Shown here piece after piece: positions 32,200-45,703 of a stretch of 60,000 nt of DNA (positions within the stretch are counted from its first letter, which is position 1; each line of letters opens with the position of its first letter). This DNA comes from Acanthaster planci (lineage: Eukaryota > Echinodermata > Asteroidea > Valvatida > Acanthasteridae). The stretch spans positions 183,450 through 243,449 of the forward strand of contig NW_019091573.1 of the NCBI RefSeq assembly GCF_001949145.1. Reading direction: 5' to 3'. The position numbers and the translations under genes are program-made. The notes under the pieces were generated by a model, which had not been told where the DNA came from, searched no databases, and saw nothing but the letters and a program-made list of their open reading frames with translations.

Positions 32200-34341
32200 T
32201 CTGCCCCGTGCTGATATTGTGGCTTTGAGATATTCCCCCCCTGGAATTAATCCAGCTGTGTTCCTCTTCCTCTCAAATTGTTTGCAAACACAACTAGGTC
32301 ATGCCAATCACAACCCCCTCCCCCAACATCTCATATTACTCATGTGCCAAATCTTGTTACATTCACACAGATAAGAGTGCATTTTTGGGGAGGATGGTGT
32401 ATCTCATGATCTCCAGGAAAATTAATGCTAGTTCCTGCCCCTAGTGCTATCTGGGTGAGCCAGCATCCGAAAAAGAAGAAGATAAGAGTGTGTGATGTGT
32501 ACAGCAGCACACTTGCCCAAACTGAAAATGTCAGAAATTCCACAGCCGTTTCAACCCGAAAGGTTGCGGTGATTCATAGGGCAGGCATGGGGACGAAACG
32601 CTTTTTAGCATTGACGGTTCAGTTCTGCTTGAACTGCCACGGTCTTCACGGGGCGAGTTCAGAGTTGTGGTGAGGTTCAAAATGAACCCTTCCTTAGTTG
32701 GCCCAAAACAAGTCCAGGGTTTAAGATTTTATTGCCAGGTGTGCTTTAAAGACAGAACGTGTCAGAATTGCACAGGTTTCCCTTTTCTGGTCAGTTGTAA
32801 CAGACTCCCCATCAACTATGGGACTCATTTTCCAACTGTTTCCATCTGGACAATAGAATTTGAATGTACCAGTACCATAAAAGGATTTCGTTTTTTCATG
32901 GTTTGGCTTACAACTTTAGGGAAAAGTTAAACAAAACTTAGAAATATAAATACCTACCTGGTGTCCTTGCCAACCAGAACACATTTTTGTGTGTTTTAGG
33001 GAGTTTGGGAAGTATGATATATCAAGGAATTGTAAGATCTGAATGAAAAGTCAGAGAAGTTTATTTGAAGCTTCAAAGTATGCATGTTTGGTTGGGCTGA
33101 TTTATAAACGCTTCACCATCTGGTACATGACATTGCTTTAACCACTTGGTGCCGGTGCTTCCGGTACCGGGTACCTTGGGTTTGTACATACATTAGCTTG
33201 GGTGCCCGAAATCAGACAAAGGAGCTTGGCCTTGTAACAAAAGACCGTATTCGGAACACAAGACTGAGCTGCTGGGAATTGCTATCATTTTTTGGCTGGC
33301 ATTAGTGGAGGTAATCTGTCATTGTTTCGAAACAATATATCACTGTTTGCGGCATTCAGTGCCCGCGGATTATCAGCAGGGACAAAAGTGCTCCAGCTCT
33401 CCGGCAATGAGCGATACGGTACTGCTGCATGCTAATGTGGCTGCATTTGAAAAGACACCATTGCCATTCAGCAACACGCTGGGCCAGTTTTGGGAACTAA
33501 GACAATTACGCAACACCACACAATCTTGTCTCTCTTTACTGGGCGGCAGGCCTGGCTGCAATACTCAGGTGTCAATGGAGAATACCTGCTAGATCAGAGT
33601 AGCCACCAGACAGTCATTCATGTGGGTGTAAACATCCAGTAAATGAAGTTACAAATTGTTGAAGAATTTTGAAAACGGAAAGTCAATGCCAGCCTGGGAA
33701 CTGATCCTGCATATGCAAATGCCACCCGGCAGGAAGCTGTTAATAGTTATATGGATGTATTGGTTTTTGGAATGCTGTTACTAATAGGTGGGGGTTCCAG
33801 CACTTGCTTCAGGACTGGTCTCCTTCAGACAGGAGTACCATGCAAAAAGACATTACTCAAAAACCAGAATGGATGAATAATCTGTTAAGATGTCAGTGTG
33901 TAGTTTGAATAATTATTTCATTAAAGGATGGGCATTGTACACTTTTTCCATGTCGGAGCAGATCTTATCTCTGATTTTCAGTGGAAGTAAGTTTAGAAGT
34001 GAAGTCAGATGCCATCTTCAGTTTTACTATTTAATATTGAAGATAGATGGTTGATAATGATAGTTGATCAATCCATTCTCCATTTAACTGTGATTATATC
34101 ATTCCATCCCCCATTTAGGCACTGTTCATATAGAATTTATACTTTTATTTAATGATACTAAACTGAATGAACAGATTATTCTAGATTGTACACTGTAAGT
34201 TGTACAGTTACATGTAGGTAATTGCATTGGGAATATCTTTTTATAATTATATTGCTTTTGAGTATAAATACAAAGCTTATTTGAGCATGTTCTAAAAATG
34301 AGTTGTTCATCGTTGATAAGGCAATCTTAATTTTTCTGCAG

Positions 34342-34626
34342 TGTTTCAGGAGGAGCCGCAAGACACAGTAGTTGCCCTGGGCCAGGCAGTGCGATTTCAC
34401 TGCATGGCTGTCGATCTGCGGCCTGGGACTATCACTATTCAGTGGAAACACAACAATGCCCCCATGAGTGCCGGAGGACGGGTGGCCGTCTACCCCAACG
34501 GAACCCTTCACGTGTCTCCGACACAGAGTGGTGATGAGGGAACATACTCCTGCATCGCTAGCCTGACATCATCTGGGGGATTTGTCGACCAGAAGGAGAG
34601 CGTGGCAGCCATGCTCTATTTTGCAT
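34342..34626 (+). CDS. Ig-superfamily receptor, Ig domain 1 (single exon)
   Basis: This exon has an acceptor TTTTTCTGCAG, a donor T|GTAAGT, and 285 bases in phase 1-1. It encodes residues 26-120 of the joined protein, one complete Ig fold: first cysteine C46 in FHC, core tryptophan W60 in IQW, and D90-E-G92-T-Y94-S-C96, the D-x-G-x-Y-x-C motif of the F strand. A possible N-glycosylation site is N78-G-T. The opening EEPQDT with a later IQWK resembles first Ig domains of DCC/neogenin/protogenin-type and PTK7-type receptors, but Ig domains look alike across families and this does not name the gene. Neighbours in the transcript are the signal-peptide exon and Ig2. The phase-1 symmetry means it could be skipped without a frameshift. 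Confidence 0.93.
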
Positions 34627-37600
34627 GTAAGTTTAAAAGGGCAAAGAGACTCTTACAAGAAAAATGTAAAGTACAAGAGACATTTGTCAGTGTTCATACA
34701 ATTGTCATGCAATGTATGTATTGTTTGCAAATGGTTCTTACTCGATAGTTGTCGAGCAATTAAAAAAGATATAGATGGTTAGATCAGGGTCCAGTTTCAC
34801 AACCCTGCTTAACCGCCAGTTTGCACTGAGACATCTATTTCATGGAGACCAGCAAAACAGCACAACAAAAGCAAGTTAGCCTCCAAGGAAACTGTTGATT
34901 ATATCAGTGATGCAAGAATACACAGACACCCCAGTGCAAGCCCAAGAGTCAGCACAGCAATGCCACTAGTGCTTATAGCTGCATTACAGTTAACTGTACA
35001 GTAAATACAACATTTCTGCTAAGCTATGAAAGCAGTGCCACAAAATTGGTGCCGGATGCTAACCCTGTCATTATTGTACTATGTCTCTGAAAGTTTTTGC
35101 CACGTCAAAAGCATTTCTATTGAAGCTGTCTGTTAGCAGCTGCAGCCCTCTACTGTAGACTGACATTCATCTACATGTATGTACATGTACATGAGGTCAG
35201 CGTGGATACAGTAAACTTCAGGAGCAATCATACTGGACGCATCCTTAACTGCCTGATTTGGCTCAGGACCTGGTCTGAATTTGTACAATTCATAAATTAT
35301 AAATTTGACAGGAAGGCTGTCGTATACTGTAGTTTCAGAAGCTTTCTAGGTTAAAATCTGTCACCAATACGAATTGTTAGACTGATTTTTGAACAGTTCA
35401 CACCCTCAAACATGGATTTAGAGGCAGAAGGTAACTGCTCAAGTTCGAAACACTCTCCTGGGAAATGCTGACAAGTGTGCTCCATATCACATGTGCTAAC
35501 TTTTAAGTCACAAGCCCTGACGTAGTTCTCAAAATTTCACCCATTTTAGTAAAAAGTTTTAGTCCACACATCTCCTGCTCCTCTTTTCCTTCCCCAATCT
35601 CTTGTTCCAATATCGTGTCTGAGACCCAAATAAGGTTATCTGATTTCCTGCCAGCGGCTTTGGGTGCACGGCCCAATTGTGGGCCCCACCAAACCGTGTC
35701 GTGCAAATCCACAGTCTACTTACAGCCGCAGCCAGGCGTAGAGAGAAAAATCACAGAAATTTTACTCTGAGGCAAGGTACGTGGGGGGGGGAAGAAATGT
35801 GACAGGGGCTAGAGGGAGACTAGCCCCTTCCCTCTAGATGGGAGCGTGCATATGACGGTAAATTTCCCAACCAAAGTGAATAGTTGGTTGCACAATGCCA
35901 AAGGCAAAACTGTGGATTGACTGCAGAATTAGACTGTACAATGAAAATGGAATTTCTAGCCACATCAAGATAATGAACTTTTGGGTAGTTCAGTCCCTGT
36001 TGAGACTTGCGTGACCCATTGGCTTGTGTAATCTCAAAAGGCTCAGCAAAACTGACATAAGCTTAAGCCAAGCTGTAAAAAGGATTGTAGCTATAAAGTT
36101 GTCAGAGTCACTTGATCCACAGTTGCTACCTCATTGGCCAGCGTGCACTGTTTGCTTGGCAGGCTGGATGAATATTGTAGTTGATTGCTTGGAAGTTTGC
36201 TGGTTGTACAGTGGATCATGTCAGATGAGTGAAACTTTTAAATCCTTTTTAATGTGAGTCAGGCATTTCAGTGTACATGTACAACATGTACATACATGTA
36301 TGGATGGCAACTGTTTTCAATCAATGAACCCCAGCTGTCCTGGTCAGTAAATTGTGTACTCTGATGCAGCGACTAATTCATCAAGATTCGTCAATATTTT
36401 CAATTCTGTTAGTCACAGCTGTTAAGTTTCTGTAAAGTAGTATCCAGCTGTAAAGCTTTGAAATCAGCTATACATTAAAAAGGATATGAAACCCTTGAAA
36501 AACTGGCCAGTGTGAAAGAAAGTGAAAAATTGAACACATTTTTAACTGTGGAGCATATGCTGTCGAGGAGCACGCAAACATAATGCCATCTCATGCAAAT
36601 GTAGCCGAGTTGTGATCAGTTCTCAGAAATGGATTGCATGCAAGTCACCATGTACCATTCCATTAACAGAACTCGTCACTCTAGTTTAGCCTCACTCGAT
36701 TGAAGTTGGAATTTCTTTGCTCCAACTAATGATGTTTGAATCTCAGCAGTGTTTTATACATGTTTGTACCACCCTGCTTGCAGCTGAGAATGAAGGTTCT
36801 CTTGGCTACAACCTAGGGCAAGTTTAAGCGACAGCAATAGTTAACAATATACCTGTAGTACGTTCGACTAACACCGACCGAGCAATGGATGGTTGGGACT
36901 ATCTAGTTGACCATTTTGGACCAGGCTCAGGGGTATGGTCGCACCGCTGGATACCAATAGCTGATTTCATTTATCATTACAGAGGGAACCATTCACATGA
37001 AAATAACTGTATGAGTTTTCAGTGTCCATGTACGCTGCGAGAATCGCAGTCAGTGGTCAAATGTGAGCAAGTTGACCAACGAGAGTTGTTAGACTGTAAC
37101 TGATTTGTGCATGTACATTGTTAAAAAGCAATCGACTACTGGCCAAACTGTAGTTTGTGCTCGAGCCTGCTCCTTCGTGTATACAGCTTTACTAGAATTT
37201 TGGTCACATACATGTACACTCCAGAATTGTGAAGGACAAGACATCTTAATACATGTTTGTGTTAAAAAAGCCCACAATTAGAAGACTCTTGTACTTCTAC
37301 TTGCTTGACCGTATCACCCGGGATCATTACAAAAAATTCCCTGTGGTGTCCATATAAAGACTAGAGAGCAGTATATGTACAAGTATGCCAAAGATGTAAC
37401 CTTCAATTGAAAGATTGATTGACAATCTGGAAAACAAATTTATCACAGTGATTGGAAAGTCCGTTCCAAGCTTGGGGTCTCTACTTACCTCCTTCTCCCA
37501 CCCCTAACCCTCAGGTAAGGTCTTTTAGGTGTTTCGGAAGTGGTACTAAAGGTGAGAGGAAAAAGGGCAAATCCTGCCATCCCACAGGCTGGCTACAGGA

Positions 37601-40600
37601 TATTTCCTTCAGGCTGCCAATCAGTGGCGTAAGGGGGTCAGCCGAGAAGCTCCCAACCTGCCCCAGGGGATGCAGAATTTAAAAGTTAGCTAAAAAAAAT
37701 TAGGATTACCTGAAGTACAGGCATTCAGAACAAATTGTTGTTGATGGAGAAAAATTATCCGTTTGGGATTAACAGGCTTCTACTGGGGTGCTGAGCATGT
37801 GTACAGTTGATAAGCCTACGACTGTGGGTAAAGATTGTGAATCAGTCTTTTACGATCACGACTGAACCTCGTGCTCACTGATATTACAGTAATATTATAC
37901 AGGCAGCTATCCTGTTGAAAAACTACAACCCCGTGCAGAGTAAGCTGAAATACTATACATGTACATGAACATGGTTGTATGTGAACTTTATTTATGAGCC
38001 CATTCAGGGGCATGGTTTATATGACCATAGATGAAGCCAATGTTCACCAAAATATTCAACCAGTGACCAACCACCAAAACTGTTACTTGTTTTTAGCAAC
38101 AAGTGCCAAAATTCCTCCGTAGATCACCTGAAACAGTGATACCTACATGTACACGTATACTGCCAAAAAAATCTTGGCTAGCTCCAAGTTGAGTTTCATG
38201 CCCCGAAGCTGGCAGCATCAATGAGATATTTCCTTCGTATGCCAACAAGTCCCACTCACTAGTTCTGTGATTTTCAGCCAAGCGCAGCTGTAGCGTAGGA
38301 TACCGTCATTAAACGGTCTTGCACTGTATGTCGTCACTGTGGCCTTAAAACCAACCACCCGTGGTGTTTATGCATCTGTGTGTCTGCCCTGCTGTGTGTT
38401 TTCTTCATAAAATCGAGACTTGCTGTAGTTCATAAAACCCTCCCAGCTTCCCATTGTGTCTGATGTTCTTTGCAGCGTGGCATACATGCATATTTCCATA
38501 GTTAATGAAGAAGATAAATCAACAGAATTGCACAGTTGCACTCTGTGGAAGTAAGATGGAGACGTTTATCCTTTGATTTAATATACTCAAGGGGTTCCTG
38601 ATAGATGCATTTGCTATTTCCAATGTAGTTTACAAGATCAACAGGTTCTCAAGATGTTGACCAAAACCGAAATGGCAAACGCTAAGGTTATTAAGATAGT
38701 TCACACCTAGGTTTCTGTAGAAGTAGAGGTTATCTCAAGAAGAAGGGAAGCATTTCCTCACTATAAAGTCCCACCAAACTACAAGAAAAGCTGAAGTGCA
38801 GAGACTTTCCATGGGCCACTTTCATGGTGCACTAAAATAACTTTCTATTTATACCTGGAACGTTCTTCTCTTCAACAGAAATCTCAAGAACTGGAAAAGT
38901 ACATGTATAGGAGCTCAACAAATACATGTAGCATGCAAACTTAAGAACCAAGACGTGCCCACTGAGCAGTGAAACAGCACTTGACACATATGCACCTGTA
39001 TGTAGGAACGCATGTTGGAATTGTCTTGGTTTTGAAATGGTGCAAGGGCTGTTAATGTTAAAGCTTTGGCATGCTACTAACCTGTGCACTGATGAAGGCT
39101 TTTAAAACAAATAGGCACCAGTAGTCAGTGTAAAGAACTCTTAATTCCACACTTTAATAATCAAAAGTACCGATTTTCACTTACTGAAAGAGTCAAATCT
39201 GGAGCTGTTTTACTTTTACATGTAAGTTCAAATGAGGGAAGATTTTTCAGTTCAAAGTCACAGGTATATCCCCCTTCCTCTGCCATGTCTGCTGTAGACT
39301 CCACCTGTCCCTTCTGAGGTTCTTTCTACCCAAATCCCTGGTTATTACAGGGAAGCTCAAAATTTGCATGTGTGTTTCTCCACAGTATTCTCATAAATTG
39401 TTTACATTCGGCCTGTCCTGAAAGCTTCCTGTCTCAGTCATCCTCAGAGAGGCACCATGCTGAACGGAAAAGCTTCCTCTTTTAATCTTCCCTGTGGGCA
39501 AATATTGTGTTGATTAATTTGGCACAGCTGGGATGATTTCGATGTCTTCTGTGACATGGGACACCTGTGGATTGGGACTTCTTCACTCAAGTCAGTAGAG
39601 ATGGACCCAAGTGCAGTTGTCCCTAATCTTCAGGTTCATCCCGGGATGTTTTCTTTCATTTGACAGAGACCAGTGCCATGGAAGATTGTTGTATACATGT
39701 ATGTTGCAAGTGTGGTTTGTTCTTGTCATTTCCTGCCAAATTGTGCACTGATTTAGCTCCGAAAAGGGGGATGTGCCAACTGTGAGGTGGGAAGGAGCGC
39801 AGATAGACGAGGAAGTAGCATGTACTTCTAATCACGGCTAAGCTGTCATGGAACTGGCCATGGGAATGGGAACTCTTGGCAGTGCCGAATTTTTATTATT
39901 TTTTCGTAACTTCAGTTGAAAGCATTGTCGTGTGGTATAAAAACATAAAAAAATTGTAAGCCCTCAAGCTCTGTAGATGTCAGAACGGTAAATCTTTTAA
40001 CTTTACATTACTGCTTTAAGCTGCCTCCCCCAGTATCAAAACAGAACATGTTGGTGTGACATCATAAGACCATGCACATGTCTGGTGTGCTAAATTGTAT
40101 ACATCCGCATGAGAAACCTCTCTGACCAAGAAATTGCCAGTTTCATTTCAAACTGAGGTGTAGAAATGAAACTGGAGCATTGGCAAGGTCAGGTCTGGGC
40201 ATGAATTAGTTCCAGGTTATACGGAAATGGAGCGATGAGCGAAATAACCTATTTTTGAGTTTCTGGCCCGTTCAACCTCCCTAGTTGGTCACGTATATGC
40301 ACTGTATTTCACCTGTCCGGCACAGGTGAGTTCCTATGACAACAGATGGGGAAATGTCGTTAATGGCGACAATCCTGTTTTGATAATTGATTGGCCTTAA
40401 CTAGGACCAGCTGACCTCTCATTATATCAGACATTGCCCAGGTGGGCACAATTATCCTTGTCTTGTACTGTGATCGTAGATACCTGTAATTGAGGAAAAG
40501 TTCTCTGGGAACCATGCTAACAATCAGAGTCATTGTTTATTGCATCTGTGTGGAAGTGGCCACAATTGCCAGGGTCCAGTGTTTCTGATTGGTGGAAACC

Positions 40601-42161
40601 ACTGCCAGGCAACAATATACTGTATGTGCTAAGAAAAATAAACTGAGAACCAGTTGTAACCGAGATACAATGCATGTCTTGTAGGCTTTTTTTGCACAAT
40701 GGGGTGATTAAGAGTACAGTGTGCCACCAAGAGATTACCATGAAGAGGCCAGTTTTCAAGCTTACAGTCAACAAAATCATGGCCACCATGTCACAGTTTG
40801 CATTTGAATATATGTCAATAGACAGCTTGGGGAAAGTTTTTATAGAATTGGATATCCCATGGAATAGAAAGAAGGGATTTATTAAAACTGCAACTCAAAA
40901 TACACTTACAAATCTCCTTCCCTGAGGAACAAACACTGAGAACAATTAAAGTTCCCCGTGTACAGCTGGTGAATAGAATTGCCCACAATGCACTACAAAA
41001 AATGGCCTTTCTGTAGCATCCTCTTGGTGGCACATTGTATCAAGAATCACCCGTATTTTGTCATCTCAAATTTGCTTATAGACTGTGCTCAAAACAGGCT
41101 TCGAGAGCTACATTGTACAGGTGTATGGTTAGGTCCGTTGTCTGCACATCTCTGGTTATTTCCAATGGAGTGAAGACCTAGACCACGTAGACCTGGGTCT
41201 GGACAACTGATTCGAATGCAGCCTCAGTCACATAATGCAATGCTGCACCACTTTGTCCAAAAACAAGTCTCCCTCCCAGGGATTCCTAGAAAAACTTGGG
41301 AAAGAATCACAGAATGAAACATTTTTTACATGAGTTTTTGGTGGTGTTGGAACTTAGCAGTAGACAATCCTGACTGGCATGCTTCACTTTATATATCTTT
41401 GTGACCTTGGGTCACAGCTCAGTAAAGTTTCTCTTTACTAGGGCTGTAGTGGAGTCCATGACTAGTCAAGTCACTTGTCCTTTCAAGAGCCCAGTCGCAA
41501 GCCCTGCCATAAGTAGCAGGAGGAACAGTGACACAGGAATGTTTTTGTCACAGCTTACTAATGAAATATCCGGAGACTTGACTTTCAGGCTAGTTCACTT
41601 GTGATTATGGCTCGTGATGGACTATTACAGAGAATTGAGATGGAGTTGATCATTTGCCCTATACTGTAATGCATGCACTGTAATCACATTCAAGCACTGA
41701 GTGCTATGGGTTTTGCACAGTTAAACTAATGCCCAAGGTTATCTGTAAGCCATGCAAGTATGCCCTTACAGCTAACAAACTTACAGGGGCTGGCAGGCCG
41801 TAATGTCTGTGGAACCCATGCTGAACACTACAGATATATGTACTTGTAGGCAGATTATTCATTTTTGGTTGTACTGTGTTCCAGATAGGCAAACAAACAT
41901 GCACGTATTGCAGATCGTAAATGTTTGCTCCATTGGTTCATGCAGAGAACCCATAAAGAAGGACACATTTACTGTACCAAGAGTGTCTGCTTCTAGGACT
42001 AACGTCTTCCCATCAAAACCTTTAAGAAGTCTTTTGAGGCAACTTCTGTCCTGAACTGTACATGTTGAGCATTTATTCTGTAGAGTCAGTATTTTTAGAA
42101 ACGTGTTACAGACCCTGTAATACAAGTTAGTAAGCCAATTTTTTGGTTCTCTTTTGCCTAG
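34627..42161 (+). other. Intron 2 of the Ig-superfamily gene (7.5 kb)
   Basis: Bounded by GTAAGT and TTGCCTAG. Scattered TACATGTA motifs occur, for example near 35180 and 36275-36300. I see no further Ig exon, RNA gene or convincing mobile element in it. Confidence 0.75.
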
Positions 42162-42476
42162 TTCTGAACCCTGTGGATTTCATCACCGGTAATCAGACCG
42201 TCATAGACAAGCAGCTTGCGCCAGCTTACTTCCAGTGTGTCTCTGGTGATAGCCGTCCCCTCCCGACCATCACCTGGGAAAAGGAGGGACTACCAGTGAT
42301 CGATGAACTGTCCTACGGGGAGCAGTTTGGTGGCTTCAATTCCCTGAAGAGGTCCCAAACACTTCAGATAAACAACGTACGCAAGAGGCACGAGGGGCGA
42401 TATCGCTGTGTGGTGACCAACCGACTTTTAAGTGGGCAGGTTGAAAGAAGTGCATATTCTACACTCACAGTTAATC
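42162..42476 (+). CDS. Ig-superfamily receptor, Ig domain 2 (single exon)
   Basis: This exon has an acceptor TTTTGCCTAG, a donor C|GTAAGT, and 315 bases in phase 1-1. It encodes residues 121-225. Key residues are C146 in YFQC, W159 in TITWEKEG, and H197-E-G199-R-Y201-R-C203. The usual Asp of the D-x-G-x-Y-x-C motif is His here, so the common Arg-Asp salt bridge of V/I-set domains is probably missing. The C'-E region (residues 168-186, with GEQFGGFNSLKRSQ) is longer than in the other Ig domains. A possible N-glycosylation site is N131-Q-T. The exon follows a 7.5 kb intron and is separated from Ig3 by only 525 bases. Confidence 0.93.
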
Positions 42477-43001
42477 GTAAGTGCATTGCAAAAGAACTGA
42501 AAATCTTAGATTTTGATGCTTACAAATAAATTGAGCTTACCTAAAAATCTGTCATTCAAGAAATAACGTTTAAAATTATAGTGGTGGATCTTTAGACAAA
42601 TAATGAGAAAGGGCATTTTGGGTCCATTTTATTTCTCATTAAAAGTCCCAAAATGTAAATTCACCAAATGAAATGACCCCAATGGTCATGAAAGATTTAT
42701 TTAAAAAATTCCTAATTTTGGGCCCCATCCAAAAATGCCAAGTTCCCCCAGAATTTGGTTCTGGAGTTGCCTTTGAGTGGTTTAAACCTTCAGTTTATGC
42801 GTGAAAGGTAAGAATATTAAATTAGAAATAGTAACATCCATGACCATGTTGTCTGATTGGTTTTTGTCGCAACTGGTGAAGTAATAGGCCTGGCAACTAT
42901 GCAGTCACCAATGTTAATAGTTTACAGTTTCCCCATTATGTGGGTCAAGACATGATGGTTTGTATTTCAGTATTCCCAAATTTTAATTTGTCCACCTTCA
43001 G
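42477..43001 (+). other. Intron 3 of the Ig-superfamily gene (525 bases)
   Basis: A short AT-rich intron between the Ig2 and Ig3 exons, bounded by GTAAGT and CCTTCAG. Nothing else is recognised in it. Confidence 0.85.
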
Positions 43002-43289
43002 CCAATCCTGGAGAGCCTTACATCAGCATAGCACCCTCAAGTAAGATTGTCCCAGCAGGTAGCTCAGCAGCATTCCCCTGTCAGATCCTAGGCGACCCAG
43101 TTCCCGTTGTCAGCTGGAGACGGGCCAGCAACCCCTACGACCTCTCCAACACCACCAGTTACCAAGTTCTTGCCAACGGCACCTTGTTCTTCCTCACTGT
43201 CGGAGATGCTGATGATGGGAGTTACGTGTGCACTGGAACCAGCCGGCTCGGAGCGGTGTCAACTAATCCCATCACTTTAACTGCAGCCA
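43002..43289 (+). CDS. Ig-superfamily receptor, Ig domain 3 (single exon)
   Basis: This exon has an acceptor TCCACCTTCAG, a donor A|GTAAGT, and 288 bases in phase 1-1. It encodes residues 226-321, a standard I-set domain: C252 in FPC, W264 in VVSW, a conserved NGTLFF strand at 284-289, and D296-D-G298-S-Y300-V-C302. Possible N-glycosylation sites are N275-T-T and N284-G-T. The open frame continues past the donor to a stop at about 43470, but that tail has no Ig character, so the splice is preferred. The frame joins cleanly to Ig2 before it and to the first half of Ig4 after it. Confidence 0.94.
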
Positions 43290-45319
43290 GTAAGTACGAG
43301 AATCTAGAGAGTAGCTGTGAACAGCATGCCGGGCCTGGAGATGGAAGCTGGGCCGTATATTTGCAAGAGAACATGACATTGTATCTGTGTCCAAACCTTA
43401 TGACTGTGGCTGTTGAGGGCACATATACCTATGGAAGCCGCATAGCTAGTGGCTGCAGTGCCTTCCCATGAACATGTGCATTACTCCTAATCCTAGCCAC
43501 AGCCAGTTGATCTGCACACAGCTTGTCCGGAGTTGTAATGAACTTGATACCTTATAACCAACTCAAAATGGCAGTTATCTGCACCCATTTAAAACAAGTG
43601 TTATTCCTTGCAACCTTTTCAGACTCTGGTAGTGACATACCGCTTTCCATTTAACAGACTCAGATAACAAATCCGAACAAACTTTGTCATCCAAATGCTG
43701 CTGCTTCTCTGAGTAACAGAGTTCTCTGACATTTTCCCATGATCAGGTTGCAGCTGATAGTATATTCTTCCTTTGGCGTGCAACAAGTTGGAACTTGCCC
43801 AACTGTGAATGTATAGTTTTGAAAAAATGTGTGCTTGGTTCTTAACATAGCAGAACACAGCTAAATACATTGTAGGATGGCACATTTTGTTGTTTCCTGG
43901 CATTTGAGGTACATAGCTTTACTGCAGGAATTAGTGTAATTCATGTACACATACATAAAAAACTGGATCAAAGACGGTAAGTTTTTTTACCAATTGCCTG
44001 GTTGCAGAGGCATCTGTGTAATTGTTCTTGTATACAGTTCAAAGTGAATTTACTCTTGTGGAACTCTGCTTAAACAAATTTCCTCTCTGCACACGTTGCA
44101 TAAATAATACAACAAGATTTAGTGTTTTTTATGTACCTGTACCCATCAAGAAAAACATGTATTGGATTTGCTGTGTTTGCATTTTTCCGGAAGTAGAAAT
44201 CAGTCATCGTAATTGCATGTGATGGTAAGCAATTTATTACTTGCTTAAAAATTATGATTCCAGTTTAAGGGTGCTTATCCTCCCTGAGATACATGTACAT
44301 ATCACCATTTAAGGATATTCTAAAATCTGAGCAAATTTAAATAGTATCACACGTGTATTGTAAAAAATACATGCAATGGATTTAGAATAATTTGGTGACC
44401 TTTGTGATTGTTGTCTTCTGACCTTGCTCAACCCCTCTTTCATTCCCCCCAAGTCAGACATGCTGATTGGCTTGTCCCTTCTGATTTCCTTGAGCCGCCT
44501 CTCGCAGGCTTTTGGTTTGTTTGTGCTTTGACCATGTTGTGAACTCACTCCATCCGCCCTCCAACCAGGCAGTTGGGAGGTTAGAGTCAAGCTTTCCCCT
44601 TGTCCTAATCATTTCTAATTTGCAGATTGTTTGGGACGTGTATATCTTATTGAGGAATCTGGCAGTTTGACAGATGGAAAAGATAACACCAAAAGGAGGC
44701 AAATGGAGGGGCGGGGTCAGCGGAAGGGTTGGTGGAAGGACAAAGTATTAGGATGGTTAGGGAGAAGCTCTCCAACAGCCCTTACATCAAGAATGTGGGA
44801 CTGATTTTTATTAGAAATGATATTCCAAAATTGCACGTACTTGTAGAATGTAACATGGAACTTGCCACAAAGTGTACTCATGCTATGACAGTAATGTAGG
44901 TGTATGCTTTTAATGAGATCACATGTGAGTCATGCAATCTTCTGGAGTTTTCTCCAGACGCTCTTCCAGCTTTAGAGAACCAATCTTGTCCACGCTTATT
45001 AACTGCTAAAAATATTTGTCAGCATTGAAACAAACTTTGACTTTGAAGCCATCAAGATCCATGCGTATGCATGTACTCTGAGGAAGGAAGAATCCTTTTC
45101 ATCACCATCACCATGATGCAAGTAGATCCATCGTCTTTCACTGATACCAGGCGGTACCTGTCACTGCATTAACATTTCAATTTGGCTAAATCGTGCTCAC
45201 ATCATAACATGAGGTGTTGGGTTCCTCCTGGGAACAAGTGTGCCTCGCAAGTTTTTATATATAAGTTGAATGTTCTAAGCACATTGAGCTAAAAATACCA
45301 CCTTCGTGAAAGACACATC

Positions 45320-45475
45320 TAGGGGAGCAGGTTAGCATAGCAGTTCTTTTCTTGCTTTACCCCAATGAAGCCAGGGTACGAGTCCTGGCTTGGCCCTGGC
45401 TTTAAGTGCATTTGGTTTCCAGTCCATACTTGCTGTTGCAGGTTTCCTCCTGCTTTGTGAAACTGGACCTTCTTC
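45320..45475 (+). mobile_element. tRNA-derived SINE, plus-strand copy in intron 4
   Basis: An A-box-like GGTTAGCATAGCAGTT (45330-45345) and B box GGGTACGAGTCC (45374-45385) are followed by a non-tRNA body with TTTGGTTTCCAGTCCATACT. The body is shared with the copy at 49232-49360 in the opposite orientation. It would be transcribed by RNA polymerase III when active; this copy looks old. Confidence 0.72.
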
Positions 45476-45703
45476 CTGACCTCCTTAATGTGATGCTGAT
45501 TAATAAAGGTTATGAATAAATGTATAGTTATTGGCACAAATAGCCTGAGAAGCTGAAAGTGCCATTAACACAAAAAACAAACAAGAAGAAAACACATCTA
45601 CATGTACAATGTACACATGTATGCACATGCTGGTCTGCATCATGATTCACTGTTATCGAGTAGTAAAATCTGGACAGTGATGACCAAAGATCTTATAGCA
45701 CTG

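Larger units (their letters stand above)
25637..34341 (+). other. Intron 1 of the Ig-superfamily gene (8.7 kb)
   Basis: Bounded by GTAAGA and TTCTGCAG. It holds a small foldback element (28913-29058), an R1 repeat copy (29098-29410), a tRNA-derived SINE fragment (30625-30695), a short tandem repeat (31702-31778) and a CTCF-like motif (about 32184). A somewhat GC-richer stretch at 29690-30110 keeps open frames on both strands, but I recognise no protein in it. Otherwise no gene is visible. Confidence 0.75.

Noticed and set aside
33305-33592. 95-codon frame with higher GC and an ATTGTTTCGAAACAAT palindrome nearby
   Set aside because: No domain and no acceptor/donor in a phase that fits the Ig gene. 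The palindrome is short enough to be chance.
43290-43471. Open-frame extension past the Ig3 exon
   Set aside because: A strong donor GTAAGT sits exactly at the end of the Ig domain, and the extension has no Ig or membrane features.
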